The notes below the pieces were generated by a model, which was not told where the DNA came from, did no database searches, and saw only the letters and a program-made list of their open reading frames with translations. Shown one piece after another: positions 1 to 12,947 of a stretch of 64,000 nucleotides of DNA. The stretch covers positions 4,433,476 through 4,497,475 of the forward strand of contig CM060121.1 in assembly GCA_030522415.1 (NCBI GenBank). The letters are read 5' to 3'. Source of the DNA: Channallabes apus. Taxonomy: Eukaryota; Chordata; Actinopteri; Siluriformes; Clariidae. A program made the translations under genes and the position numbers. The first letter of the stretch is position 1, and every line of letters starts with the position of its first letter.

Positions 1-574
1 CACTGCACCTGTGTGTGACAGAGAAGCCCACATTAAATGAAGACACATGGGTGACACAGCTCTGTGATTGTCAAACTGACTTACAAAGCAAGAAAGACTT
101 ATTTAACGCTTTTGGAAACACACACACACACACTTTCTGAGGCCCAAGGAGAATCAAGCAACGACTGACCAATCAGAATCCAGAACGGGTAATGGAGGAG
201 AAGCAGCACTCCAAATGATCAGATGTGGAGAAGGAGGTTCTCACACGGTCATCCGAGCTACATTCTGGGAAAAGAAAAAGAACGAAAAGATGATGTTAAA
301 AATGCAAGAAACCGAGATCACTGAGAGATTAAATTCGAGAACCAAATAAACGTAATAGAAAAACAAAAAACAGCTACAGTACGCAATTTGTAAACAATAC
401 ATCTGAAGACGTACACAGTATATTAGTTAACTTTTTATGCAGTTTTTTTTAAAATCTCCATAACCCCCCCCCCACACACACACACACACACCACACAGTC
501 TGCTTTCACAAGAACAAGAGGACTGTTGCCTGGCAACCGCAGAGGCTCCTGGCTTTGAGAGGTACTTGTCCCCA

Positions 575-577
<3 letters not shown>

Positions 578-615
<38 letters not shown>
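578..615. repeat. (AC)n microsatellite
   Basis: About 19 AC units, with shorter (AC)n runs at 472-496 and 790-808. Frames reading as long VCVCV or THTH runs here are not genes. Confidence 0.97.
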
Positions 616-618
<3 letters not shown>

Positions 619-1104
619 TATGTGCAGGTGTTCGCGGGTAGCTGGAGCAGGAAGATGAAAGCCAAATGTCAATAGATCAAAGAGATCACCTTTGAGGTAT
701 TAAAAAAAAAAAATCCAATAAGGACGACTCGAAGCTTGTGTCTAAGTAGGTTAGCACTAAGTGAAATCTCTTTCTTTCTTTCTCTCACTCACACACACAC
801 ACACACACTAACTCTGGGTGCTATCCAGTGCAGGAACCAGAATGGAAAGCTCAATGTCCCATGAATTAGTCATGTCATGTGCGTTGTTGTAAATAAATGA
901 TGTCACGGCATTAAAGCAGAGACGTCCTCCAGAGAGCGAACGCTGTGTGTGTGTGTGTGAGGAAAAACACACGCCGAGACGTTGCTTGTTTTTTGAAGAA
1001 CGTCAAATCATGCTTGTAATCAATCATTTAAAGATAATTGGACTGTTACAAAGTGCTGGCACTGGAGACTCCTTCCGAACAATGATGAACATATCAGTGA
1101 TTTC

Positions 1105-1285
1105 CGGAGGTGGAAGATAACTGAGTATATTTACTTTGTTACTGTACTTAAGTACATCTTTCATATCATCATATCTGTACTTCGCTTTAGTAGATTTATT
1201 AGAGGATACTTTTTTTACTTTTACTCCACTACGTTCTCTACGAGATACCTGTACTTCTACTTCACTACATTTCTGCATGGCGACA
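1105..1285. mobile_element. hAT-like subterminal relic
   Basis: Starts GGAGGTGGAAGATAACTGAG and carries GTACTTAAGTAC and TACTTTTACTCCACTAC motifs resembling the ends of the other hAT-like copies here. The opposite end is not recognisable. Confidence 0.5.
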
Positions 1286-2287
1286 AATAGTGGATCCACA
1301 ATTCAGAGTGTTAGTCACATGACCAATCAATATTCCACACATACCGCATAGTGTTAGAAGGACTAGAACATAGTATACTGTAGATTGAATTTGCGTCATT
1401 TTAGTCTTTTTAAATGTTTTTCTTATAACCCTGCTTATCGAGTCACACATCACAACATACAGTCTGTACAAATGTATAGTTCTGTTATGCATAATACACT
1501 CACGTCACGTGTCTTTGCACCCAGCCATCCTGCGAATCTAATCCACTCGACCCTCGAGCAGCATCAAGGAATCGAGGATCTGTCAATCACGCGCCGCCCC
1601 CGGGCCGTTGTTCCAGCGGGTTGAGACGTAGCTCCTCCCCTTTGACCCCACACCTCTCCGTGGGAAATGAGACACAATGACCTTGTGACCCGATGACCTC
1701 TTTAGATCCTGCAGAGGGGTTCTAAACATGATATAAAAATAGTCCTCACTTCTTTGTAAAGAGCATATTATGATACGCTCACGTGTTCGTCTCATTGGTT
1801 TCCAAGAAACTGAGGAAAAATAACGTGCAACAGAGATGAATGATATTTTTAGTAATAAAAATGACATTTTCTGAAGCATCAAAGTAAACATGGAGAAGAT
1901 CAAAGCGTACTCATCCCTTATTTTTTTCTGTACACAGGTACATGGCAGTCTTGTCTTTTTTTTTTTTTTTACTTCAATAACGATGATTGTGATGACCCCG
2001 TGACTCATTTCAGCCCGTGAGGCAGTCTCACCCTTCCCATCTCAAAACAAGCAAGAAACTGAACAATGTAACCCAATAGTTGATACAGACGTAGGCGCAG
2101 CTGCTGGGAGGAAGACTTAAGATCTAAGTATCACTTTGACTACAAAAACTTGCTTGCAATCCTGAAACATGTAGATAGTTTTTTTATTGTCTGTTTGGAA
2201 AAAAAACTATATTTACATATTACCATTTTTTATGCTATGTATGCTATTGAAAAATATTAATGGCGACATAATAACTATAATTGACTT

Positions 2288-2534
2288 ATCAGCGGCACGG
2301 TGGCAGCATGTGGTTAGCATTGTCGCCTCACACCTCCGGGGTCGAGGGTTCGATTTCTGCTTCGGGTCTCTGTGTGCATGGAGTTTGCATCCTCTCCCCG
2401 TGCTTGGTGGATTTCCTCCTCTGGCTCCAGTTTCCTCCCATAGTCCAAAGACATGCGGATTAGGCTAATTGACTACTTCGAGTGCGATGGATTGGCAGGG
2501 TGGACCTCGCCTTGTGCCCTGGGAGTTATCGCCA
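2288..2534 (+). repeat. tRNA-derived SINE, family A, diverged
   Basis: Opens CGGCACGGTGGCAGCATGTG then GGTTCGATTTC (B-box-like), followed by the family body TGGAGTTTGCAT, TTGGTGGATTTCCTC and GTCCAAAGACATGC. The 3' half is lost. Confidence 0.75.
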
Positions 2535-2790
2535 CATCCCCCGCACAGTCCTGACCTCGTCATTTCACCATATTTGTGCCATTGAAGGGGTTCCTGGGAG
2601 GCCAGCGTTTCAGATGTGAATCAGACAGGTGGTCCGATCGTGGCTCCGGCGTAATGAGAAAACTTTCTACCTCGATGATATCCAAGCACTAGTGAAACTA
2701 GTGAAGTGCATTAGTGTGGCAGGAGATTATATCGAGAAGTTAAAGGGGCGTTCTGTTATTCTGCACAATCAAAGTCCCGGTTTGACTTGA
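2535..2790 (+). mobile_element. Mariner-type transposase 3' remnant
   Basis: CCTGGGAGGCCAGCGTTTCAG encodes the FLGGQRF-type motif found in the C-terminal part of mariner transposases; a degenerate tail follows. It is close in sequence to the second half of the copies at 25236 and 39325, and follows a SINE fragment directly. Confidence 0.65.
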
Positions 2791-3033
2791 ACACCCCATG
2801 GAATTTTAACATACACAGCTTTAAGAATATTTAAAATATGGTAAAATGTCTTATAATGAGGAGTGTGCCGTGGTGCCTCGGCAAGGGTCTCAACCCGCGT
2901 TACAAATTTAATACTACGCATTTTAGAAAACATTTTTCAGGCAAAAAAAACAGTGTAAGTGAAACCACATGCTCTCATATACATAAGCTCATCCACTCAG
3001 TGCAAGCATGATTCATTCCTGCCCGTTCTCCTG

Positions 3034-3037
<4 letters not shown>

Positions 3038-3095
<58 letters not shown>
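3038..3095. repeat. (AC)n microsatellite
   Basis: About 28 AC units, uninterrupted; further (AC)n at 3234-3258 and 3307-3329. Confidence 0.97.
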
Positions 3096-3098
<3 letters not shown>

Positions 3099-3227
3099 CC
3101 AGGGTTACTCAGTCAGCGGTACATCCTTAAATATTCATGGTTGGCCACAGCAAGGCCCAATAGGGGGATAATGAGGACCACTGGGACACCTCCTGGATTC
3201 CCTAGAGACTTTCATCTGTCCCTGTCT

Positions 3228-3261
<34 letters not shown>

Positions 3262-4535
3262 TTGGACAGTCAATAATAATGAATGTTAGGTAGACTGGGA
3301 CTGTGCACACACACACACACACACACACTCACACACACTCATGTCAACTTTAAGGAGGGTCAAAGTGCACTGCAGTCTGTAAGTAATTGGACAAGGACTC
3401 GGTTCTCATTATTCCATGAGGACCTCTAATTCAAGATTAATTTTAATCTTTATATTTAGTGACCCACTGCTACTTTTCTTACATTGTTCGTACATTTTAG
3501 CCAAAAACATACAAACCAAATTCAAGAACGTTAACACACTTCCTTGCGTGAAGAACAAAAGTTTATTAAGTTACTTTCTGAAAAGTCTAAAGGGAGAATT
3601 TTTGCAGTCCATCTGTAAATGTTCAGAAAAGTTTTGAAAGCCACAACAACGTTTCTTTTCCATAGTAATGAAGTTTATCTGGTGATCAAACCGCAGCCAA
3701 ATACACAAATCCCCAAATATCTTACCTTTGGAAACGTCCTATTTCTCAACCACCTTGTTCTCTCAAGCAGAAGGATTTCTGAGAGCTAGCTACAAAAAAC
3801 GCTGCAAGAACAACCAGACAATTAGACTTTCCTTTTGGTCGTCGTCAATCACACCCCCCCTAACCGTAACCCCCCCCCCCACCAGCCTACAGCAAAAGGT
3901 GAAATCAATGTCCGTGGGAATTGCTAGAGATGAATGATCAATGAAATGCGGTGATTCAGATATCGGATGTTAAATTCTGTAAGAAATACAGACAGTTGGA
4001 ATTAGATTCGGGAAAAGAAACATATTTCAAAAACCTGAAATGTTTTAACTTACAGTTTAAGATGAAATGTTGTTATTCCATTCCACAGTGTCAATTACTA
4101 TTATTTTTTTGTTGTGTTGGTTAAGAATTTGAATGTAATTATTCAGTAAAAATGAAAATTCATGTTTCCAGTATAAATATTGGAAAAGAACATTATTTTG
4201 TGCCATCTCTAGTAATTAAGAACATAAATTCCTAGGGTGAGGCTAGTGAAAGTACTTCTAATTCACACTCTTTTCTAATTCCACACAATTTATAGCAATC
4301 AATTATATAATTATATACAATAAGTAAAAATTTTAATTACAAATATCTTAACATGAATTTCAGAATTTTATAGCATTAGGTTTTTGTCTTAAAGACATTC
4401 ACTCGATCGTGTGTAAAACCTAACAATCCGCCAGAGTGTCATCTGAATAGATGTTTTAATGAAAAGAATGAAACTCTGGGAAAATCTGACCTTTTGGAAA
4501 AACTATTTAACATGTTTCAATTTAAGCAAACTATT

Positions 4536-5106
4536 GCCTCTTTTCCACTGCATAGTAACGGCACGACATGGTTCAGTTCAACTCACTTCGGTTCGGCTCA
4601 GTTCGGCTCGGTTTGCGCTTCCACTGCAGTGTAGTAACGCTTTAGCGTGGGCGGGATTATTCACATGAGGCGCCGCTACTGCCGTGACGTCATCGAAAAC
4701 GCGCCACAAACAAACACACAACAATGGAGCATATCGACGGCATGGTGTTCTTCATTCTCGGCATGTGGATGTTTTTAACAGCGAGACGAAGGAGTTTGTT
4801 TCAAAAGAGGCCGACGGTTAATACAAAGAGGTGCGTGCGATCCTTCTCTAGCTGTTCTAAATATAACGGTTCTGTTGTCTCGTGTCGCAAGTTCAGTGAC
4901 GCAGTAATGACGATTTTCTCCGGCCAATCGGTGACCAGCGGAGTTTACACGTCACGTTTTGGTAACGGTTCGGCGCGCTTGGAACCTCGGCTGAGGTGGT
5001 ACTAAAAAAAGGACCAGGTACCAGGTTCTGTTCCCAGTGGAAAACCCCCCAAAAGTGAGCTGAACTGAACCGTGTCGTGCCGTACTATGCAGTGGAAAAG
5101 CGCCAT
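4536..5106 (+). mobile_element. Harbinger-like MITE, copy 1
   Basis: Long inverted ends (CTTTTCCACTGCATAGTAACG...CGTACTATGCAGTGGAAAAG) with subterminal repeats of GGTTCAGTTCA/GGTTCGGCTC type. Inside is a short reading frame opening MEHIDGMVFFILGMWMFLT, preceded by TGACGTCA (4685-4692). The flanks are TA-rich; the 3-bp TWA target expected for PIF/Harbinger is clearest in copy 2. Class assignment is an inference. Confidence 0.7.
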
Positions 5107-5109
5107 AAA

Positions 5110-5856
5110 GCTCAGAATCTTGTACTACTGAGTACTAATGATGACTAAAAGAATTTTTTCTTTTAAATTAGGCGTCACTGCTAATTAAGCTGGAAAACAA
5201 ACATGCAGGTATTTCTGTAACAAGTAACATGCCAAACAACAACAACAACAACAACAACAAAAACCCTAAGCATGCATTTTAATAGTTGGAGATGTCCCAT
5301 GAAAAACAATTAAAGGGCATTGTCATTTATGCATCTATATCTTTTTTTGTATGATAAAAAGCATAGTTTAAAAATAGACTATAACTATAAATAATATAAA
5401 ATAATCAAATTTTTTCAAATGTTAAACCGAAGACCAGATAAATATGACAACAAATAATACAGAATTATCAATTTATCGTACAGTATATACCATACAGTCT
5501 ATTAGTGTGTGGTGTGTGGAAGTGGTTTCTTTGTGGGGACCATATTCAAACTATACAGTAGGTATCTTTTATCTGGTCCTCACAAGGATTTTGTAAAAAA
5601 CAGACAAACAAACAAACAAAAAAACAACAACAACATGATTTTATTTAATATTTACATTTTATATACTGTATGTTAAGGCTTACTTTTGGTTACATGGGCT
5701 AGATTCTAGTGTGACAGCATTAATCAACTGCATTTATAACTGTTTAAATGAAAGTCCCCGCAATAACAGTACACATGAATTGTGTGTTTCTTTTTTACTG
5801 CCAGTGAATGAAGGGCATCTACAAACAGAATGAGCAAAGTGAGCGATGTCTTTACA

Positions 5857-5918
<62 letters not shown>

Positions 5919-5990
5919 ACTGGCACTAGGGAATAAACCCTACAATGGCCAACCAAAGCATTTTTCCTGCTTTAAATCTTGCCTGCCTGA

Positions 5991-6034
<44 letters not shown>

Positions 6035-7973
6035 GATTAAATATGGATTAAGCTGATTTGCATATAAATCAGTTTGTGGAATATTCATCTGGAGTCATGA
6101 TGCAGTGTTTGCGTGGCTCAGCGACATTGTGGTGAAAAAAAAAACGCCTATTAATCTAAAGACGTCCATCAGTCACTGAGAACAGGACGGGAGGATGCTT
6201 GTGCAAAAGTTTGTGCACTCCTCCAACCTAATATTAATAATTTGTACAGCATTAGGATGTAGTTTGCTATTATTTTTAACCTTTATTAAATCGTCGTAAT
6301 AAATGTAGGTCATGTGATTACGCGTGCACGGAAAACCAGGCCATGTCCTAGAACCACTCAAGTCTATGCTGTGTGAGTTTTTAACTTAAAATGGTGTTCA
6401 AATAATAACACCAGGAGAAAGGAGGAAAAAAAAAAGTGGAAAATGTAAAGCAGAACATGTGTGTAGAAGGATTAGTTCGCCTGACTAACGATAAAACACT
6501 GATAATTGATTAACCAGGACAGGTGTACTTGATGAGGGTTAGGCTTAAACACATGTCCTACAGTATACACCCACACCAGTTGTGTGTGTGTGTTTTTTTT
6601 TTTTCTTCTTCTTTTTTTTTTAAATAATGGTGTGTTGTTTGGGCAAGAGATTGACGGATTATATCGTCTTTTATCTCACCGATATGTACAGAACAGTCTG
6701 AGCCTAAAAAGTAGTGCGACTGCGATTGAAGGAAAGGTCTTTTATTTAAAAAGGAGTCGGAGGAGGAGGGATGTGATCAGTCTGGACATGTTGTCTCTTT
6801 CTTCGTCTCTCATTTGCTTTGACAGCGAACTCATTCAGTCTCTAAATCACGTCCCCCCCCTTCCCCCCCCCACCCCCTTGTCCTTCCATCCTTTTAAAGC
6901 CGCACAGGTGGGATGAAGACCTGCAGGGACCTGAGTCTCTTTTATGTCAGACAGCACCCCCGCCTTCCCCCGGCTCACGCACTGAGACACGGATATACGT
7001 ACAGCACGACTGCGAGATAAGAGACGAACGTTCTTGTATATACATGTCAGTAAATCATAATGGTGTTATGGCAGATCAGTTTTGTCAGAGCTTCAGGACA
7101 GACATTGTGTACGAAATAAAAACTGATACTGGAGACTCCTTCCATACTCACCTTGTAGAAAAACACTCATTTATTCAACACTTCCATAAAAAAAAAAAAA
7201 TGGTTTAATTCCAAGCATTTTAATCTTATGTCATTGGGTCCCCCTGACTCTCACTGCAATAATGAGCTCATCTAATCAGCTGAACATAGCAGCGGTGATG
7301 CTGTAGCCTCCCGCAGCCGGAGAGCCTAGAGAGAGCTGATTGGCTCTGAAGTGCTAGGAGCCGATTGATGGGCGTCATTCTAGCGATCGCAGATCAACCC
7401 TGACGCTAACCAATCATATGCGTCTGAGGTCACACAAGCAGAAGGAGTGGATGGCGCTATCCTCCAAGTCAGGTATACCGCTCCCTACAGTTCAAGAAGA
7501 TGCATCACATTTTTTGGAGGAAACCTGTGATAGCCTTCGCCCTCTCTGATTGGTGGTTATAGACTAATGATGAGTGGGACTTTTTTTTTCTTCGAAAAAT
7601 CCAGAGAAACATAAAGAAAACAAATGCTGATCATTGATTATGTAACTCGTCCACCATACTGACGTTGTTACTATACAAACTCTTGCATGTCAAAACAAGC
7701 ATGTTAATATAAACCTGCAATTTAAAGTAGAGAACAGAAGTCAGAAGTGCTGTTATAGTTTTATATAGGAGGGCTACTAAAAACAACCGCTATAGTGATG
7801 CAAACGGTTAAGAAATACGTGGTCGTCTTAGTCTGGCATTGATTTTTGAAGATATTTAAAAGTCTAAATTAGGACATTCGTGACTTATTGGTAGGCTTAT
7901 TATCTCCCATGCAAAAGGGCCCAGATTTGAGTTCCAGTTAAAGTCCCACACCCAGTCGCGGGACAAGCTTATG
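5110..7973. other. Intergenic, no gene seen
   Basis: AT-rich sequence with microsatellites. Around 6640-7130 it is less repetitive, contains G/C runs and AATAAA near 7117, and could be a 3' end of something, but I find no coding exon with credible splice sites. Confidence 0.6.
5859..5917. repeat. (AC)n microsatellite
   Basis: About 29 AC units; a second run at 5996-6031. Confidence 0.97.
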
Positions 7974-8576
7974 GCGCTTTTCCACTGCATAGTACGGCAC
8001 GACACGGTTCAGTTCAGCTCACTTTTGGGGGGTTTTCCACTGAGAACAGTACATGGTACCTGGTCCTTTTTTTTAGTACCACCTCAGCCGAGGTTCCAAG
8101 CGCGCCGAACTGTTACCAAAACGTGACGTGTAAACTCTGCTGGTCAGCGATTGGCCGGAGAAAATCGTCATTACTGCATCACCGAACTTGCGACACGAGA
8201 CACAACAGAACCGCTATATTTAGAACAGCCAGAGAAGGATCGCACGCACCTTTTTGTATTAACCAAAAATGTTCTTTGGCTCCCATCAGCCTCTTTTGAA
8301 ACAAACTCCTTCGTCTCGCTGTTAAAAACATCCACATGCCGAGAATGAAGAACACCATGCCGTCGATATGCTCCATTGTTGTGTGTTTGTTTGTGGCGCG
8401 TTTACGATGACGTCACGGCAGTAGAGGCGCCGCAACTATAACGACACGTGAATAATCCCGCCCACTCTAAAGCGTTACTAAACTGCAGTGGAAGCGCAAA
8501 CCGAGCCGAACTGAGCCGAACCGAAGTGAGCTGTACTGAACCGTGTCGTGCCGTACTATACAGTGGAAAAGCGACA
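7974..8576 (-). mobile_element. Harbinger-like MITE, copy 2
   Basis: Same family in inverted orientation, TGGCGCTTTTCCACTGCATA...CAGTGGAAAAGCGACA, with a TTA duplication on both sides. The MEHIDGMVFFILGMWM frame is on the minus strand at 8376-8179, with TGACGTCA upstream at 8408-8415. Confidence 0.75.
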
Positions 8577-8705
8577 TTAGAGTCGCAAGCATGAATAAAA
8601 ATAACGGTAGGGGTGCAAAAGGAAGGGCACCTGGTATAAAACCTGCACCAAGTTGTGAATGGATCGGACAGTGGGTACACCATGGCGAGAGCAGCTGAAG
8701 GAGCA

Positions 8706-8888
8706 ACATTTACATTTAGGCATTTGGCAGATGCTCTTATCCTCTTGTATCTCATTACACATCTGAGCAGTTGAGGGTTAAGGGCCTTGATCAAGGACCC
8801 AACAGTGGCAACTTGGTGGTTGTGGGGTTTGAACCTGGGATCTTCCAAACCATAGTCCAATGCCTTAACCACTGAGCTACCCCTGTTA
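8706..8888 (-). repeat. tRNA-derived SINE, family B
   Basis: Minus strand head GGGGTAGCTCAGTGGTTAAG (A box) and GGTTCAAACCC (B box), body with GTTGGGTCCTTGATCAAGGC and tail AGCATCTGCCAAATGCC. Related pieces are at 17080 and 61326. Not a functional tRNA: there is no anticodon arm or acceptor pairing I can trace. Confidence 0.85.
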
Positions 8889-11109
8889 CCCAACATGTTT
8901 GATAAATATGTTTATTTGGTGATAATGTAAATTGACACCTTCACCCAGCAAAAGTGAAGAATATCGGAGGAATATCCATATCATTAAGCTAGTAGCTCAG
9001 ATTTAAACATGGTGTCTTTGCAGCAGAACCACACACCATGATATGAGGAGGTTAATGGAGTGATTGTTTAAGTCATTGCAGAGCAGAAGAAAAAAAAGAA
9101 GAGCTACTTCACACTAAAGACAGATCTATAGATAGACGTCTTTTTTTATGATAGTAAAGGTAGATTTCAAAAGGGGAAAAAAAAACATTCAGATTGAAAC
9201 CGAGCTGTGTCCAGGTGAGTAAGTATTACGCTGAACAGGAAGGTTGCCAGAACTCTGTGAATCACACTGTTCGTGCGAATAGAACATTCCCTGAGAGTGA
9301 TGTCACCCGAAGCCTGACCTGGAAGGTAATGATGAAGTCATTATAAAGCAAATAGTACAGAGCTGAACAAGAGGAGTCTCGAAAGGGCCAGGAATAATAA
9401 AAAGAATAAAAATCACAGTACTGTGAAGGATTTTGTAATTTATGTCTTCTACAAATGGTGCAAGTGAGAGATTCGGTAACATCTCAAGCTTCCTCTTTCG
9501 TTTCGTTGATTTTATTGCAAAAGACTTAAATTAATCAGCTATAAAATGATGCGCCAGTATTGTGGAGGATCCAGTTGTGCCATCGGGGCAGTTCTAGTCC
9601 CTCATGGCACGGCTTCACAGGGAGGCTGAGTCGGCAACTTTTGGGTCGAGCCCTGTGCATGGTGGGCGTTTGATCCCCATGGTTGAGTCCTAGGCCCGTC
9701 ACCAGTTTACTGGTATATAGTTGATAAATCAGTGGTAAATGTTATGGTTGATCGGTGTACATGTTTTAATTCCTTTATCATTATTCGATTTGAAGAGCAT
9801 GGAAAATTAAAACTTTGCCCGGATTTCCTTGGTTATGAACCGAATAGGGAAAGAAATGAGCATAAAAATGTGTGTTCAGACTACTCGCTACTGACGAAGG
9901 ACTAGTGCATACAATAAAAAGCTTCTCAAGGGTTCATTTTCTCCCTCTTTATCTTTCTTTCTTTTGTTTTTTTTTTAAGGGGATTGATGAACAACAGAAA
10001 TGTGCGTATGGCACCAGTGTGAAGCTTCATTTCTAACCAAACTATCTGAATTATGTAGCTTAATGTCACAGAAGATTTTTAGATATGTATTAATCATTAA
10101 GATGCAATGCAGCAGGACGCATGTCCACGTCAAAACTCCTCAGAGCTCAGATTATATTCTACTATAACAAATAATACAATATATACTGTACCTATAGATA
10201 CAATATAGCCAATACATACTACTGTAAGTCTGACCAGATTATTTCATTTTCAGGGTGACTGATCATTTCTTCTGGAGCCGTCTCCCATTTTGATTCCTCT
10301 TTCTTCAAGAGTCAGAAATCAGAGTTTGGCAATTACTCAAATCATATCCAAATTAGGTGCAGAAAATATCCACTTCCCATAATGCAATGCTAAATATTAG
10401 CATCCTGATGGAGATACAATTACATAGAATGCATGGGAATGGAGCAGACACTGGTTTTCTATGCAGTGCTGCCATCTGGTGGTGATTGGTTTGACACATG
10501 AGCACCTTTTGCACTACTGTTAATCATCATCATTAATACTGTACAATTCTATCTAAATCTCAATGACTCCAGAGATATGTCAGATGTATTGTGTAGGTTC
10601 ATACAGGAAGTGTTTTATGAGCTATAAGATTTCTTCACCGTCTATACTGGCTGGAGCATGGGAGGAAACCCACCAAGCATTGGGAGGACATGCAACCTCA
10701 ACTTTAAATTTCCTCACTACGGTAAAACCTTATAATTTTAATCTTATGATCAGTGGTGGATTAAGGTGGTTGTGGGCCCCCAGGCTACTCTTTGTGTGGG
10801 GCCGTCCTTACTCATAATGTTTTACCATAAAATAAGTCATTTAATGCCATGTGTCCTAGCATGCTACAAATATTACACAACCTGTTGCTGAAAATATCTG
10901 ACGTATTGCACAACAATACGGTAAACATGTTTCTCATGGCCCAATAGTGATCAAAGAGGCTGTTTTCTTTAAAGCAAATTTAAATACTGGTTGTCCGTGA
11001 GTTCCGTTCCAGGAGCACATTCGTAAGTTTGATTTGTTCTTAAGTCCGACAAAGTGAGTCTTATACAATGTAATACTCAATGTAAAGTATACCAATCCAT
11101 ACATCCATA
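8889..11109. other. Intergenic, one CTCF-like motif
   Basis: No gene seen. On the minus strand, 10485-10467 reads CACCACCAGATGGCAGCAC, which fits the CTCF core pattern CCDCYAGRKGGCRSY at every position. Confidence 0.5.
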
Positions 11110-12345
11110 CAGTGGCTTGCAAAAGTATTCGGCCCCCTTGAACTTTTCCACATTTTGTCACATTAGAGCCACAAACATGAATCAATTTTATTGGATTTAC
11201 ACGTGAAAGACCAATACAAAGTGGTGTAGACGTGAGAAGTGGAACGAAAATTCATACATGATTCCAAACATTTTTTACAAATAAATAACTGCAAAGTGGG
11301 GTGTAATTATTCAGCCCCCTTTGGTGTGAGTGCAGTCAGTTGCCCATAGACATTGCCTGATGAGTGCTAATGACTAAACAGAGTGCACCTGTGTGTAATC
11401 TAATGTCAGTACAAATACAGCTGCTCTGTGACGGCCTCAGAGGTTGTCTAAGAGAATATTGGGAGCAACAACACCATGAAGTCCAAAGAACACACCAGAC
11501 AGGTCAGGGATAAAGTTATTGAGAAATTTAAAGCAGGCTTAGGCTACAAAAAGATTTCCAAAGCCTTGAACATCCCACAGAGCCACTGTTCAAGCGATCA
11601 TTCTGAAATGGAAGGAGTATGGCACAACTGTAAACCTACCAAGACAAGGCCGTCCACCTAAACTCACAGGCAGAACAAGGAGAGCGCTGATCAGAAATGC
11701 AGCCAAGAGGCCCATGGTGACTCTGGACGAGCTGCAGAGATCTACAGCTCAGGTGGGGGAATCTGTCCATAGGACAACTATTAGTCGTGCACTGCACAAA
11801 GTTGGCCTTTATGGAAGAGTGGCAAGAAGAAAGCCATTGTTAACAGAAAACCATAAGAAGTCCCGTTTGCACAGCAAACATGTGGAAGAAGGTGCTCTGG
11901 TCAGATGAGACCAAAATGGAACTTTTTGGCCAAAATGCAAAACGCTATGTGTGGCGGAAAACTAACACATCACTCTGAACACACCATCCTCACTGTCAAA
12001 TATGGTGGTGGCAGCATCATGCTCTGGGGTGCTTCTCTTCAGCAGGGACAGGGAAGCTGGTCAGAGTTGATGGGAAGATGGATGGAGCCAAATACAGGGC
12101 AATCTTGGAAGAAAACCTCTTGGAGTCTGCAAAAGACTTGAGACTGGGGCAGAGGTTCACCTTCCAGCAGGACAACGACCCTAAACATAAAGCCAGGGCA
12201 ACAATGGAATGGTTTAAAACAAAACATATCCATGTGTTAGAATGGCCCAGTCAAAGTCCAGATCTAAATCCAATCGAGAATCTGTGGCAAGATCTGAAAA
12301 CTGCTGCTAAAAAGTTACAACCTTCATTGATAAATTTTGGTTATG
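11110..12345 (+). mobile_element. Tc1-like element, 3' end truncated, transposase broken
   Basis: Starts with a Tc1 terminal repeat, CAGTGGCTTGCAAAAGTATT. The transposase is read across several frames: HTH part (RDKVIEKFKAGLGYKKISKA, from 11476), LWSDETKMELFG with the first catalytic Asp, [10 protein letters not shown] with the second Asp, and [11 protein letters not shown] with the Glu (about 12250-12290). Frameshifts separate these blocks and the right terminal repeat is absent, so it is dead. Confidence 0.9.
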
Positions 12346-12947
12346 TAGTATAATATAGTGTAGGAAGGGATGGTAATGCATTCGATTATTAACTATTGAT
12401 CCCTTTTTTTTTAGCTTTAAAATGGGAAGTCTGGCCATCTGTGCTCTGTGTCAAGAACAAAAAACGGAACTGAAAGTTATTTCTTTTAACTTTTCCTAAG
12501 CGTCTCTGTTAATCTTATTTTGGCAAAGAACTTTCTGCACTTTTCCATTAAGATCTGCTTTAAAGTTCCTTATTTCTTGCTCTCTGTACTGGTTCCAAAA
12601 TTGAGAACCGGCACGGGAACCAGAGCAGTGGAAGAGGGGTATGTGTGTACGGGTTGTGAGTAAACAGCTATAAAACTAAATAAAAAGGAGTAAATATTAT
12701 TAGTATTATTATTTTTCCTAGTATTATAATTTTTACTTATTGCTTTGTTTCCTATCCCTGTGTTCTACCTGTATATTTTTTACTTCCCCAATTTGCAGGT
12801 GCCTTCTCTTTTATTGTAGCGAGCAAACAAACAAACAAACAAACAAACAAAAGACAGGTTAATGAATTTCATGTAAACAAGCGATCGGTTTATACATATA
12901 TAACAATATATATATTTATACATATATAACTATAACGATTATAAAAC

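Noticed and set aside
427..672. Frames with long Cys-Val runs, also at 2959, 5724 and 33597
   Set aside because: Translations of (AC)n repeats.
6584..6916. 110-codon frame upstream of trak1
   Set aside because: Begins in poly-T and ends in poly-C runs; no domain and no splice sites that link it to a gene.
8402..8896. Minus-strand 164-codon open frame
   Set aside because: It crosses a SINE and a Harbinger-like element, with no conserved domain and no splice context; chance frame over repeats.
11476..12353. Host gene with helix-turn-helix domain
   Set aside because: It is a frameshifted Tc1 transposase next to a Tc1 terminal repeat.
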